Notes: generated from the sequence alone by a model not told the origin. Positions 24,885 to 39,465 are shown, counted from the stretch's first letter. The stretch is DNA of 64,000 nt from Temnopleurus reevesii (GCA_036244855.1 BQKZ01000500.1:80510-144509), one strand, 5' to 3'. Program-made: numbers and translations.

Positions 24885-25010
24885 TGTATTTATTTATTTA
24901 TTCATTTCTGATATTTAGACAGGGTGGCTCATTTCACCAATTTGGTGGTCTTCCATGAGGCCCTGTTTGTAAACAACAACTATAACAATATATACAAATA
25001 TACAAATGTA
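24885..25010 (-). mobile_element. Possible 3' tail of a minus-strand retrotransposon
   Basis: A TATTTATTTATTTATTCATTT run is followed by a phrase ending CTTCCATGAGGCCCTGTTTGTAAACAAC. On the minus strand this would be a LINE 3' untranslated end with an AATAAATA-type tail. It resembles tails seen in marine invertebrate genomes, but no coding part is present, so the call is weak. Confidence 0.35.
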
Positions 25011-28000
25011 CAACAATATTCCTATAGGTTACTATAGGCTACATAAATCAAATACTAATAGCATTGAAAACTGTTAAATACACAAATTGAAAAAGTGGAA
25101 ATAATAATAATATGGACATTGACAAGAAGGGAAGTTATGAATTAATAATTTTGCTGGAATTAATAGATTTGATAAAATGTATCCCCATATATCACACTTT
25201 ACAACGTTGACAATAACGTTTTCACAGAGCATTTGAAACTGTTTAGAGTAATGTTTAGAGTAATGTTTGCAATCATTGATTGCAATTATATGTTCTTCTA
25301 ATATCTACATACATTAGCCATTTCTTTGCCACTGTCTTCATATCATATGTTTATCATCATTCATAACATAGTCGGCCCGTATTGTATTAATGATCTTTTT
25401 AACTCTCTTACTGGCTTTTCCCTGAGAATTTGCATCCCTTTCTTAAAAATTCAATGACGTCGGCTTCTGACACTTGTCATGCCGATATGGGATTAAAATT
25501 GTTTATCATCATATAGCTGAGCATGTTAGGGAACCTCGACAATAACATTCATTTAAATCGTATTCACAAATGAATGTTGACACAAGTGTTACCTTTACCT
25601 TTTCACGACGTAAAATCAAACTAAAATAAATCAATGCCGCTTTTCTTTATCAGCGTTAGAAATCAAATTCATTCATTCAGTCATGAACAGATTTGTTATA
25701 TTCAGCGAATCTTCGTTTTAATGGGGCAACCAACTATATCATTCAGTCACGTTACTTTATTTCAAGACGGATTCTAAAAAGAAGTGCAATGCGAACTCCA
25801 AATTTAATAAGACATTTGTATAAAGATTCAATGAAGGAAATTTCAGTTTAGTTATTTTCATTAAAGTAAGTTTTTTTTATTTAAATATGTAACTGAATGG
25901 TAATCTCTTTTATGTAAATCAAAAGTTGGTGCGTGAATAAATTAAACGAAAAAAAAGATTAAGCGGGGCATGCAAAGATTTTACCACAGAAAGATGTTAA
26001 AATATGATTCATTTGCTCAAATGTCTGTGAGCGAATTAACTTCTCGCGCTGATCAAGATTTTAAAAAGTACCAATACATTTCTCCTTTATATGCTACATT
26101 ATTCTCATCATAAAAAGGGAGCACAAAATATATTCCACATCTTCCGATGACAGTATATATAAATATACATATTTAAAAGGTTTCACTAACTTTTTAGCGT
26201 ATGTGCATTAATCATCTTCACGTATTGATAATTCCAATAGCTTAGTTGTATTATATATTAGTTCTGTATATAACTTGTATATATATATCTACATTTACAA
26301 AATAAAATGCGTTCTATAAAAGAAACCTGTTCATGACGAAAGGTATGAAAGTTGGCCTAAAAGGAAAAAAGACGTAGACATAGGATGAGTGGGAAAGGCA
26401 ATAAAGAAGGCATGAATTAATTGTTCCCTTTCAACCTCTTGAGTTGTAGCTAGACTTGCAATGATGCCGTCATGTAGCTCTGGCATCTTTTATGAGAAAG
26501 CAAGATTTGACTCACGCTCAATAGAGTTACCAAGGAGACGAGAATAGCATGATTCCAGCTAAATATGGGCTATATTATTCAGAACACTGAGTCAAAAAAG
26601 TATATATGTTGACGGAACGAGCAACAATGTCGGTACAATATCCGTTGCTTAGTGAAGTTTCTATTGAAAGAAGTATGAAAGCGGGATCAAATGTCTTATT
26701 CTACATACAATGAAGTTTGAAAAGGCGGAGTTATGACGTCACAGTGACTATGTATTCCTTCCCTCCTCTTCCTCTTCCTCCTTGCTCACATCCTTTTCGT
26801 TTTCCCCCTCTTCATTTTTTCAGCATGTGGAGACTTGGGGTTCTTTCATTTTTTCTATTATCTTTATTTATCTATTTTCATTTATATCAGTTATAAAAAC
26901 TGCTATCCTTGAGGGCCCTTTCCCGATTGCAAGCTTGAAAAAAGAAAGCTAAAAATATGGGTTTTCATTAATTAGTTTACTTAACACTTCAGCTATCCTG
27001 AGTATACACATACACACACAAAAAGTATCCTCAACACAATAATGGTTTAGAAATGCGACAGCGATGATGGTTTATATTAGAACAGCCGTGTATTACATAA
27101 CAAAAATCATTGCTCATATTTGCTCTGTCGTGTACAGATGCAAGAAGTCAACACTTACGAGGTTTCATCAATATCCCTTTTTCCTGAAAATAGTTCATTG
27201 CAAGTTCGTATCCCATATTTGGATACTTATCAAATTATTTACTTTCTGCACTACTTCAGAGTACTAATGCATGCTTGACAGAAAGTGGATGTTATCATTT
27301 CCATTCTGACTATATATATTTATTTTAACCACACTTAGAAGCGCTGTGTAATGTAGTATGAACTGCAATGTTTTAATGACGAAGATGCTTTTATCATACA
27401 CAATCTTTCGTAATGTTCTTTGTGAGGGAAAAATCTTCTAGATGAGTCCATTTTTATGCTGTTTTTTTTTCTTCTTCCTATTTTATGATTTTCACTCAAA
27501 TGATATTACAGCATGTCCGTCTATGACACATGCTATAGATAACAATATTCTGAACATCTTCTCATCTATGTTTTTATTTCATACTGCTTACATAATCTTC
27601 TCTAAAAATGATTTTTGGGGTCAAATCATTTTTGACAGGAGTTGTCTTAATCTGATAGAAGTATTCCTTTGAAGACAAAAATCTGTCCATGGCAAAATGT
27701 TATGAGTTTTTATCTAAAATCAAGCATTTGGTTTATAAATGGATGATTATGAAACTGATTTATGTGTTCAACATTTTCGATTGAAATGTCTGCCGACGCC
27801 CATTTGTATGTATAAGAAGAGGATTAGAAGATAATCTTCATAAATGTACTATTCGGATATTATTTTATTTGGAGGTTTTAGGTATTCATCATTATAACCT
27901 CTTGCAAGAAATAAGCACAGCTTTGTTCTTTGTATGATAGTTTATGTTAAAGTTTTAAAAGATATCTTGATAAGTAATATCAAGTAGCCAAATCCCCTTA

Positions 28001-31000
28001 TCAATCACAACCTACATAACAATCGATGAAGTATCTCAATCTAAATAATCAGAGAGCTCGTGTCAACTATTTTACTTGATTGATTTGTATTTATAAAGAT
28101 TATACCTCGAAGTTCATAAATTCTTATTTTAATCTAACATCGCATTAGGATTAGGCGTGAAATTGTATTTCTTCAGCGTTAACATTTCGTAAGAACGAAA
28201 AAAACAAATGACGACTATTATCAAACTAGACAGTTTGCAATCCTTAAAGTGTTCAGATTAATCTCACAATCTAAAGGGAATTAATCTGAAAAGGATGGAA
28301 ATTTAATGTTCATCCCAAAATATATTCTGCATAAAAAAATGAATAAGATGTTTTCTTCAATTGTTTCACAAATACTTAAAAGGGGCGATTTTGACGTGGG
28401 CGAGGATAAGAGTCAGGGACAAGATTATTTACTGATATCTTCACATTGCATTTAGAGAAGGAGAGTGGCTTTAAGATGCATTCTAAGTAGGAGACATCAG
28501 ACAGAGTGGTTTTAATTAGCACTGTCACAGTGAGTTGGTATTGAATTACTGGTCTCATAACATTAAGTTAATGCGAGACGATTGCGCGTTATTGATGTTA
28601 GGAGAATGACCTAGCTCCCCATCCGTTCTCTGCCAGACCTACGACGGCCCACATCATCCTATCTTGCAGCAAAATTAGGAATTAAATACCCGACGAAAGC
28701 ATCATCCAGATGCGAATGACGAATCGATATGCAGAAATCAATTTCTCGTCATTTCCTTGCAATTACACGGGGGTAAAATGTCGGAGGGGTTTTGGGGGAA
28801 GAACTCGGGTTGCCTTTCCTTCTAATGCCTGGCAGCGTATAGAAAGGAGAACTGTAACAGGTGTTAAAAGAAAGGTATCGCCAAGACCAGAACCCTCCTT
28901 GCAACTTGAGCGTGATCTTGCTTAAAGGAACTTAAAGACCTTGGCAATTATTCTGGTCACATTTTTGCTAATGTTTCCCGTGGTTGAGGTTGACAGTGTG
29001 GGATGTTTGCTCCCTAGCTGATAACGTGCTGATGTGTCTTAGGAACTCAGCCAAACCCATTTGACGAATGCCTACTTGAAACACTTGTCAACGTCACTCA
29101 GTCCACTCAAATTCACAACACAGAGGTCAGCAAATCTTCAAAATTATTTCTTCTTTTCTCCTTACGCTGAATTATCAAGATTTGCCAAAGAATTCCAATC
29201 AGTGCCTTTAATATTACGTTTTTTTTTTTTTAATATTTTGTCATATATTAAAGGTAGAAACATGTCTCTAAATATTGAAAATATACTTTTCTCATTCTTT
29301 TTCAAATGCCATAAATAATTCATAAACTAAAAAAATCATTCGTTTAGAAAATCTGAGGAAGTTTTGAAATTGCTTATGATCGATGAATATAGATATTAAT
29401 CATGGAAACTAATTAAAAAATATACACATGTCTTTTATATGCGTTGTTTTGTCTTTCATGATAACATATGTTTCTAAACGAAATGTTGATAAAGTAACCA
29501 TGTACAAGTACATGGAAGTTTTGATTTTTCAAGTATATATGCAATTTATCTCTGTAGCAAGCAAACACTTTGACACCTAATAATGTGGTTCAAGGACCTT
29601 AGGAAACAATACCTGTCAAAATGAACTTCCATTTCCAATATCTTTTTAAGTTCTAGTAATATAGCGACGGGAATATTTATCCCTTTAGTTAATCATTCAT
29701 GGGGTGTGACGAATTGACATTGTCGTTATCAATGTTGTCTAGACTCGGTTGGATAGATAAGATTCATAAAATATAGATACTTTTATTACCTGTCAACACT
29801 GGTATGATTTCATATGACTAACTAAGTCAACAGAATCATAAAGTTTTGAAGCCGTGTGCATAAAATATTATCCAACTCTCTGAAATCAAATATTGTTCGC
29901 CAAATAAGGATGACGATATGCATGTGCGACTCAAACAGAATGATATTGTCTACGAAAGCAGTGCACAGAAGTCAAATGTTGATATAAAGGTTGTGCTTAC
30001 GATTTAAACATGTGTCTGGTACTTAAGATAAACTGTATTCACTTTGAATTTTATACAAGTAAGAATGGAGTGATAAAAGATGAATATTTAAAATTTGAGT
30101 GTGCGAATGCGATGGGGAGAAGAAAGAATGACGGTCCTAAAGATGTCTCGAAAAAAAACGTGTGTTTCGATACGAGAAAGCGGGTTAATAATTTATGGAA
30201 AGGGGCATAAAATGCAGGGAGAAAAGGTTAGAAGATATGAATTGTTTGGAGGTGATGGGTAAATTGAACGAAATAGCAAACAAATGAACGGGATAAGGTC
30301 TGTGCGTATTTTTGAAAGTGAAATGAACTTTGGGGGTACTGGAACGAAGAGTAAAATGATGGTCATGTGGAGAAGGTGTGATTCGTGATGCAGGGAATGT
30401 TGAAAAGGCAAGATACGATCATCTCCTTGGAAAAGGGAACTTTATTTCTTACCTTAAAAGGTCAAGGTCATTCAAGGACATGGAGACATGTAAATGAAGA
30501 AACCAAAGCGTTTGTCGAAACACTCGATCAATTAGAGTGCAGCGCCTTCGTACACTGCAAGAAGGAGGCAATAATACCACCATCCTCAATGACCATAGTG
30601 TCTTTTTTTGCAGTGGGGTAAAACGATAATGTGTAACATACTGCTTGAGTACATCATATAAGCTAGAGGGCTAGGGAGAGAAAGAGAGTGATCGCGGTGG
30701 TTTGACGTCAATAACATCTCATAAAAATCAGTTGGATTCGGGTGATATGAGGTATTTTTAAGAGGACAAAGGAAAATGATACAGACAAAAGAAAACTCCT
30801 AACAAACATGCCCAATGCATCGAGGGTACTTCATATAAGTCAGGGCGGGAGTGGAAACGTTCCCTTGATCAATACTGTCTGATTACTGTTGAACATCATA
30901 TCAAAATGGCTAAACGAGTTGGGGGAATTACCAATCAGTCACAATTACTATTGTGCTTACGAGACGTAATCATCGATACGTATAACTTGATATTCATTGA

Positions 31001-32081
31001 GGTTTTCATAGGGTTAATTGCTTTCAAATCGTTTACGGCGTAGATTTACTCAATTCAAAGATGAATCAATCGATCACAAACTCTGGTAAAACGCGGCGAA
31101 CATGGACGTCGGGGTGGAGAGCGACAAAACTTGCAACGTCCCCTTAAATCTGCTTATTTGTTTTCACTTTTTTGTATATAAATACTGAAATAGTTATTCC
31201 TCAAGGTCCCATAGAGGGATCCACTGAAGGGAAATCTTTAATTATTTACGTTTTGTCCATATTTACCCCGGCGTCCCTGTTTGCCCCGTTTTACGGTATT
31301 CATTCCCAACATATTCAAGATTTATCAATAGGCAGTCGTATAAGAGGTCCTCAATTACATCGAGTTGGCTGATATGGAATAAACATCCAATTTGATGCTT
31401 AACATTCTTAAGAGTAATGTGATGGGAATATTTCAGCTAGAATTTAGTGTTGGTCTATGAGAAATGCCAATTTTAAATAAATTGCTATAGAAAAGATAAT
31501 ACCGAGCTCTGTAACATATGCTCTAGTCGAGTGTTTGATAACGTTATGTGTTAAGTCCTACATATATAGGAAAAAAACCTTCCCCTTCCCTTCTCGTTTT
31601 ATTTCTCCTAATAGTCTCTTTATGTAATAGCCCACGTACGCGTGCCAATAGTAAGTTCATATCAGACTTAGATAGCACAATTCCTATTCAATATATTCTG
31701 TCGATGTGTAATAGGATTTCTACGACTATTTTTTTTTAATTGTAATTTAATGGCTAGATGTCAATCTGCTTTCATTGCTGCTACAGTAATACCATTTTTC
31801 TCTACAGTTAATTTTGAAAAATTGATACGAAAGATAATAAAGGTATCTGATATTGTAGCAATAGTTCACTATTATTATGGGTGTATTCGATGCTAGACTA
31901 TTATTATTTGATATTCATTAATTAGTTTTGTCTGACTATCGAAAGGGCACACGGAGGCATCCAATGATATAGTTACCGTGTAATTAAACAACCGCATCGC
32001 TATACCCGATACATCTGCCCCTTAACGATTCAAATCTATATGAGACAATTCTTTTAATATCTCCTTTATTTTCCTTATCAG

Positions 32082-32232
32082 TCGTTCTTCGCTGAGCGTT
32101 TCTTCCATCTCTTCGACCAAGATGGGAGTGGTTACATCTCTCTGGATGAGCTGATGGAAGGTCTTTACCTCCTCACCAAGGGAGACCCTGTCGATAAGCT
32201 TCGATTCCTCTTCAGTGTATACGATGTCGATG
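32082..32232 (+). CDS. NOX5: NOX5 coding exon 2: EF-hand 2 and first part of EF-hand 3
   Basis: Begins after the acceptor TTCCTTATCAG in phase 0 and ends at GATG|GTAGGT after one base of a Gly codon (phase 1). It encodes residues 68-117 plus that base. The opening SFFAERFFHLFD is a NOX5 signature. EF-hand 2 has a canonical loop at residues 79-90 (D79, D81, S83, Y85, D89, E90), preceded by its E helix. The sequence GDPVDKLRFLFSVYD starts EF-hand 3, whose loop is interrupted by intron 2 just after its D115-V-D117 start. The reverse strand is also open here, but that reading matches no family I know and is a shadow. A foldback-type repeat begins 46 bp after the donor. Confidence 0.93.
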
Positions 32233-32277
32233 GTAGGTACCCATATGTAGAGGCTCATTCATACTTTTGCGTTATTA

Positions 32278-32578
32278 GGGTGTTTTCGATTTTATTCATC
32301 ACAGTCACAGTCGACCGGAAGTAGAGGTAAACCAATGTCAACTTGTCAACTGGTCTTGTTCGTTAACTCTAAAATTAGTTTTGATTTCAGTTGACTTGTT
32401 CCAGATGACGTCACAATGGTATCTACATAAAATGCACGAGAGAAATAAAACAAAAATCCCGTAACAGATTGGGAGAACACGTCACAGACAGCTGTGACGT
32501 AACACTGCGCAACTATGCCCAAAATGTAACGTGTACTTCTGGTCGACTGTGACTGTGACAAATGAAATCGAAACCTCT
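32278..32578. mobile_element. MITE with about 45-bp terminal inverted repeats, next to exon 2
   Basis: The left end (GGTGTTTTCGATTTTATTCA, then CACAGTCACAGTCGACCGGAAGTA) is complementary to the right end (TACTTCTGGTCGACTGTGAC, then TGTGACAAATGAAATCGAAACC) with few mismatches. The flanks are TTA-rich, which would fit a PIF/Harbinger-like target, but the duplication is not clean. A full CRE octamer, TGACGTCA, lies inside near 32405. Confidence 0.8.
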
Positions 32579-35124
32579 GTATTAACCAAATTGCCTATCA
32601 TGTGTATGAAGGGCGTTTGATTGGGCCATTTTTTTTGGGGGGGGGGGGAAGGGGACGGTCTAAAGTCCTAGTGAGTTGGACGACGATGATTTCTGTCAAT
32701 ATTTTCATACATTCATGTTGTCAAATATATACACAAAATAAAACAAAACACGCTTCCGGCAGACCGACACCATTTTTAAATGGCATATAAGGGCAGCCAA
32801 GCATATCTTTTTCTCTTGGCCTAAATGCAAATGTGTAACTGAGTAGTTCAACACGTGTATCGGGAGATGAGGATTGGGTTCTTGAGTGAGTGGGCCATGG
32901 GTGCAAGCAGGTGCAGGGGGCACATTATATTGAGTCATTGCTACTTACGATGTTAACAAGAGTACCTGAACGCTGGATCATTAGGAAGAATCCAAGATTC
33001 ATATTACTGTGAGCAGAGAAACGAGCAAAGAAACTGGACAAAGTAAAAAACTCCCATTCAAGCCCTCACTATAGCAGTAATATACCAAAAAGAAGGCGAG
33101 TTCCCTGACTATTCAGTGAACAGTACTACACCTGTTCTGCTTTTCCTTGGAGAAAAAGGGGGAGGAAAGTACTTTTGTATGATGCGGCTATTGTGAAACT
33201 TGCTTAGTTTGTCCAATTTTAGTGATAATTCTACTCATAATGTATGTGGCGCCACTTCTTCCACTTCCACAAATTACATGTATGATAGTACCACGAACAC
33301 TCGAGTCATTCACGTACTTAAAAGAATTCGAAGTCAACGTACGATAAAAGTTTGGTCACATCTTTGCATGTACTGTCAACTTTTGCCTGGCGTATATGAC
33401 ATTTTGAATAAGTTACGCGTGCGCAGGAATACTCGGGGTAAATACGTGGCTGACATTCCCAAGTGCACGCTAAATATATGCCGAACGAATCAAACGTCAC
33501 ACAGCTTCTTTTCTGTATATTTATGTGGTTAGGGAGCGCATGTACTTTGAACTTCACTCACGGTGGTTATATACATTTATTATAAGCTATAATCAAGGGG
33601 CTTTACTAATACAGATGCGTGACTGAGACTATCATTTTCAATAATTTGTGACATATACAGTTCGAAACACAACATTTTGTTACCTGTTATTAAATGGTCA
33701 GAATAATAGATATGATCCAGTGATCCTACTCTGATTCCATATAACAGATAAGCAAAATATTTTGACTTGTATTGTAATTATAAACAATCAATATTTGATT
33801 TTCTATTGAGATCCAACTTGATTACACTTTCTTCCATTAATGAGATTTATTATTCAGATTTCCACACCTTTCCTAGATATACATTTCATGCGCGTGTCTT
33901 GGTAAAGCATCGTATTAACAAGGGGCTTTAAGCAACAGGAGTGATGACAAAACACAAAAATGGAAATAACCTGGTGTAATTGAAAAGAACAACAATGCAA
34001 TCACTGGGCTTTGTAAATCCTTTGAACCCTAACTCTGATGCCGCCTAATACCAGTAGAGCGGGAAGAGACACCAAACAACTTTTTAAAATTATGATGCGC
34101 AGTACATTTAAGGGATTTCCAAACTTATGCGGTAGATATGCAGTTGTATTTATCGCGACCAAGAAAATATTTTCAAATTTTCGTGTCATCTCAATAAGAA
34201 ATCTTGAAGATATAGCTAAAAATTTCGAAAATAACAACTTATTTTCGACTTGATTTTACTAATTTCCACACGTTTCAACATGTTGTACGCTTCATATTGC
34301 TTTATGCAGATGTCATTCTGTCAGATAAACATATTGATATTCGCGGACAAGTGCGGGCAATTAAGAAATCATCATTTCAATTTTTAGTTTTTAGGGCACT
34401 AAGTACGTTCGCTTGCACCCAAATCCTGTGAAAATATAACTTGCATGACTAGGTCAGCGAAAACTTTGTACGATTCAATCAGCATCAAAATTAAACATTC
34501 AACATTGTTCGTGTTACGGTGTTAAGCACCAGAGCTATTTCTTTGTTTTCCCATCTGAGTAAATCTTTTGTTAGGGTGCATATTTGTAATGTTTCTAATG
34601 ATTTCACCTGCGCGGCATCACAGTTACTTCTAAGCGAACTTTATCCTTGTGATCATACATCCATGGTATTAAACGCATATTTGCCATTACATCTGTAGCG
34701 GAAGTGAACTTACAAGCCATGATCAGTTTAAATGCCTACTATTCCTCTTCAAATACTCTTAAATCAGTGTTTTATAAGTAGACACTTAATAATAGAGACC
34801 TCAAAAACAGTATGTGATTGGCAAGTGTCAAAACCATCTGACCATATACTCTGGAGGAAGATTTATGATTTTGTTTTATGCGTGTCACTTTTGCTGTACT
34901 CACAAGCTATACACTTGAACAAGAATAGAAATCACTGAAAGGTCTGATGAACTGATGAAGGTTCTTACGAAGTACAGAATGCCAGGTTAATTACAGTTAT
35001 AACGCTACCAAAAATCACCGGCTTTGTGTTTAAAATCGATAGACAATAAATTTTTTCAAGCCAATGATAATATAATATAAAAGTTCATTGAAAGATACGT
35101 TGAGATCGCTGCCGGTATGCTACG

Positions 35125-35280
35125 GGAGGGTGTTTCATGAAGCGACAAGCCGCCATTTTCGACAGTTACCATGGCAACAGTCAGCAATATTGCTTTTCAT
35201 CCAATCAAAATCAAGGATTCCATTGGATTAGTCAGCGCTTACTTATTGTTATTGGCGACAATCTTCATGAAACGCCCTCC
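35125..35280. mobile_element. MITE, GGTGTTTCATGAAG family (copy 2)
   Basis: The ends GGAGGGTGTTTCATGA and TCATGAAACGCCCTCC are inverted repeats. The interior GACAGTTACCATGGCAAC, CTTTTCATCCAATCAAAATC and GTCAGCGCTTACT match the 17035-17185 element closely. It is 156 bp and non-coding. Confidence 0.85.
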
Positions 35281-38200
35281 TTGCCTCCCGAATACTCATT
35301 TTTCTCTATATGCATTTTCGGCACAATATGTCCAGCAACATATTTTTTTTCTGTAAGTTATTATGTGAAGAGTAATCATATCATGCATTAAGATGACAAA
35401 ACTGACAATCGAAATATAATCAATTTTATAGGCACAATATTACAGGAATGAAAAAATAGGTATGGTGAAACCACGGTCAAGATCTTGCCAACAAAAAGTG
35501 ATTTTGTTTCATTAACGAATTGAGACAAGGAGGAGATTACCTTCTCTCGTAATTCAGCTCATTCTACATCTGGGCTAGAAGTGTGTTAGTCAGGCACAAT
35601 TATGTTGTGGGAGTTCTTACTCAACACTCGTTTACAATCGAACGCACGATCGGCAAATATGAAATGGAAAATGATCGACCAGCGTTATCGATCGCCGGTT
35701 GTTGATCAGTTGAAGCCTGACTGAGCTCTAAGCCACGCTGTACATCGCATTCATCGTCTTCTAGCTTTCTTATTGGCTCGCCTAAATCAAAGCTCTGCAA
35801 ATAATTGCCGCGAACTACGTTTTCACACTTTGCAGTTCCTCAAATCAGGGAGAAAACGCGCTGGGGAGATGTTGATGCTGCGAGCTGGCGACTTTTTACA
35901 AGCGTATCAAGTAACACATTTCCTGACTGTATACGAGTATTGATGTAGTTTCATTCTTTTAAATCGAAATGTGTCGTAGTATGTTTTATCTCAGTAGATT
36001 AAAGTCATAATGAAATCCGATCTAAATATCAATTCATAGTATATATGGTATATGTGGGAGAAATGCCCCGGGAAATGCCATATTTCTCGTTCCTGCAGAC
36101 ACTTCTATTTGGTTGTTTGGATGTCGGTTGCACTTGCCCTGGTCATTTTCCGGTTTTGCGAGTTCGCTAAAGTGCAAATGTCTAGCTTCAGAGAAGATGG
36201 GAGTAAAAGTAAAAAGAAAGTAGGCCATGAAATAGATCAGTTTTGACTTCGGTCATGTTCTAGAATTGGATGCATTTACTCCTCGAAAGCAGAGAGCAAA
36301 AGTGACAAAACGAACGTGCATTTTAGTTGAATATAGGCGATGTGATGGGACTGTGAAGCAGCAGGTTACACGACAACACTGCTTTACGAAGATCCATTCA
36401 GTCAAACAATTCATTCATACTCATGATCAATATACAAAAAGGTCTTCAAGTAGCCAATATAGATTGATCTCCAGTGACAAACACTCGGCAGTCATATCAT
36501 TAACTGATAACGGTTACAAAATGTGAAATTGACGTACATAGAAGGGTTAAAAGGGCATGATATTCACATTAAAATTTTTTTGTATTTTGTTGACGTGACG
36601 AATTATGTCATTTTCTGTATTATTCTAATTAGAATGAATTATGAAACTATGTATACGAGGGAACTTCTTTGGTATAAAATAACACTTAAATCTGGCCCCC
36701 AGGCTTGCCCGACATAGCAACATGTAATGTATGCAACTTGGATTCAAAGTATTCTAGTCTTGTTGTTATCAAGCGGTTTAAGGAATGCCACGTAACTACT
36801 TTCGTTGGCAAGAACCGCACATTAATTTGAATATATCAATAAACCCACCTATTCCTTAAAAGCTGTTCCACCAAAAATTAATAAAAAAAAACTATATCCC
36901 AGAAATAAAAAGGAAGACGATCTCCTTTAAGTATCGGAATATCCGAAAGGAGTTGATAAGGAAAACGTTTTCTTCATTATTCATGACCAATGTTAGTGAC
37001 CTTTCCTTCGACTTGAATTGGTGTCTCGATTAAGTCAATCTGACACAGAATTAAGATGATGTCATAATTCTGAGGAGACACAAATAAAGTGAGCAATCGT
37101 GAGACGTGGGCCTGGCTATTAAGATATAAATAAAAGTAAACAAGGATGGGGGAGTAGATTATTTTAGAACACAGCGATTATGATTCCCCATCACGTTTTG
37201 TGTCTATCCCATTCATCATGTCCTACATTTCTGCATATTTGTTTAATACCACTCCTACCCCCCCCCCCTAAAAAAACACACGAGAAAAAAAAACAAACAA
37301 CAATGGTTAGTAGATTGAGTCACCGCTTTGCCACACTTCTCAATAAAAGCAATTGTCGCAAACACTCCAAATTTTAGGCATAACTTAAAGAAAAATTCGT
37401 TTACATTGAGTATTTTTCTTTTTCTTTTAAAGTTTGAATAGCAAATACGTGTACTTAGTGGTGTGACATGACAAAACACTAACGACAAGTTCTTTAGAGA
37501 TTTGTTTTCAAACAATAGAAATCGAAATGTATATTTATCATCATATTTGCGGTAAACTTAGAAAAGATTTGCTCATTTTTTTTTTGCCAGTGCCTATAAC
37601 AGAAGATGGATGAGGAAGCGTTGATTTACGTCAATAGACAACGCTTCAATTATAGACACTGTTAATTTCACAATCAAGGCCACTGGGCTCAAAGCAGTTT
37701 ATGCCTAAAATAGATCGTAGTCCCGTTAGGCAGATATAGTGCGTTTATAAATTACAAATCAACCCCTGGATGTTTTTCTTTTCTGATTTCAGTCAAATGA
37801 ATTAAAAAATAAACTTGCTTGCATTTGATTAACGATGTTTTCATTAAGGAATGGATGTATATTTGATTGTTTTTCCTTTTATCTAAGGGGAATATAGATA
37901 CTCGGGGCAATTATACATATGTTGTGACGTAAAAACATTTATCCATTCAATCTCGTATAAGACTTTTTGGTGTAGTGGGGATTACACTACGGCTATAGCG
38001 ATTGAAAATGAAAGTACATCAATCAAAATTTCATTGCGTGGTAGCTCACGACTTTCGTTGAAATTGGGACAAAATATTGCCCTTTTGCCCCCGGCCTGAA
38101 TTTGCGATGTGTACAATAAACTCTTTTATAGAAATAACATTTGCGATGTGAATGGGTTCCATACCTGACATGTTTCCAAAAAAAAGTTTGTGCGACAAAA

Positions 38201-39174
38201 CATTAGCATGCAATTTCAACAGTTCTTGATTCGTGTGCAAATTTCAACAACTGTTTCATGTGAACATGAGAAGCAATTTCAAAACTGAAAGAACTTTGGA
38301 TGATGCTTGTCCAAACTATCCGACTCTTTGTTGTAACCATAATGAAATGCCTACACGTAAGGGCATATCAAAACATAATCAATTAGTCTGAATTACTTTA
38401 CAACCAGTCAAATGCAATTGCCAGAATGGGGCTTCAAATAACCATAATTCCTATAATGAAGAGTAATTCTTTGTAAAGGACCCCGCCAGGTTGCCATTTT
38501 TTCTTATCTTTAACAGAAGAATCAAACCCCAGCTGTGTTAGGAATTCATCGATTTCTAAACGAACTGTGATAAATCAGCATGTGATTCATACAAAAGAAC
38601 TTCCACAGATTTATTTATATACCAATGGTACATTGACATCAAACCAATTTTGACGTCATCAGAGTATTCCTGTGTGATATTTCTGCGTGTTGAACTCTCT
38701 CCAATTTGAGCATCCATAAATAGTGACGTCATTTTAGACCATTTTCCATGCCTCGGGTGTTAATGTGTGTGTTAACAGCGGCAGGCTGGAAAGAAAACAA
38801 GATTTCTTTGACATTTTTGCTTCCTTTCATAGTTTATTTACACACATACTGTCAATTACTTACACTTATGGAATGAGATCCTATGTATACATCTGCTGGC
38901 TTTGAGATGTTTTGTAATTAATATGAATAGATGAAAAACATAGACATGTGAGTTGGTGTAATCAATTTGTAGATAACCGATTTAAGAATTAAAAAAATAT
39001 AGACAGCTTTCCTGATTATAAATAATTGTAAATGTCTATTGCTTGCTGTATAGGACAACCATTTGTTCCCGAATAAAGCCCAGCTTTCACTTCGTATTTA
39101 TTGCGAAATAAAGAGAAAAATTGTAAAAAGAAAAACAGGACAAGAATATTTTATGAATACCAGGCAAAGATCAA

Positions 39175-39465
39175 ATAATGACAACAATAATGATCATTGA
39201 TGTTAATGCTGACATCATTATTGTTCTCATTATTATTACTGTTATTAATATATTTTTCATTATCATTATTATTAATTTTATCATTCTTATTTTCTTCTTA
39301 TTATTATGATTACTATTATCATTATTTTTATTATTATTATTATTAATAGTAGTAGTAGTAGTAGTAATATTATCATCATTATTATTATTATAGTGTTTGT
39401 TGTTATCATCATCATTATTAATATCACTATTACCACAATTATCATCATAATCATTTCTATCATTT
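39175..39465. repeat. ATT/ATC trinucleotide microsatellite
   Basis: About 290 bp of imperfect ATT/ATC/GTA repeats. The poly-Ile and poly-Ser frames across it on both strands are artefacts. Confidence 0.95.

Larger units (their letters stand above)
22433..32081 (+). other. NOX5: NOX5 intron 1 (9.65 kb)
   Basis: Bounded by GTAAGC and a TTCCTTATCAG acceptor, phase 0. It holds a MITE at 23257-23494, a SINE at 24140-24350, a probable retroelement tail at 24885-25010 and otherwise AT-rich unique-looking DNA. A perfect AGGTCAAGGTCA (30459-30470) resembles a nuclear-receptor half-site pair. I found no additional exon or nested gene. Open frames such as 30010-30210 and 30385-30621 have no conserved motif. 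Confidence 0.85.

Noticed and set aside
32022..32258. Minus-strand frame across NOX5 exon 2
   Set aside because: It is the antisense shadow of a clearly conserved EF-hand exon.
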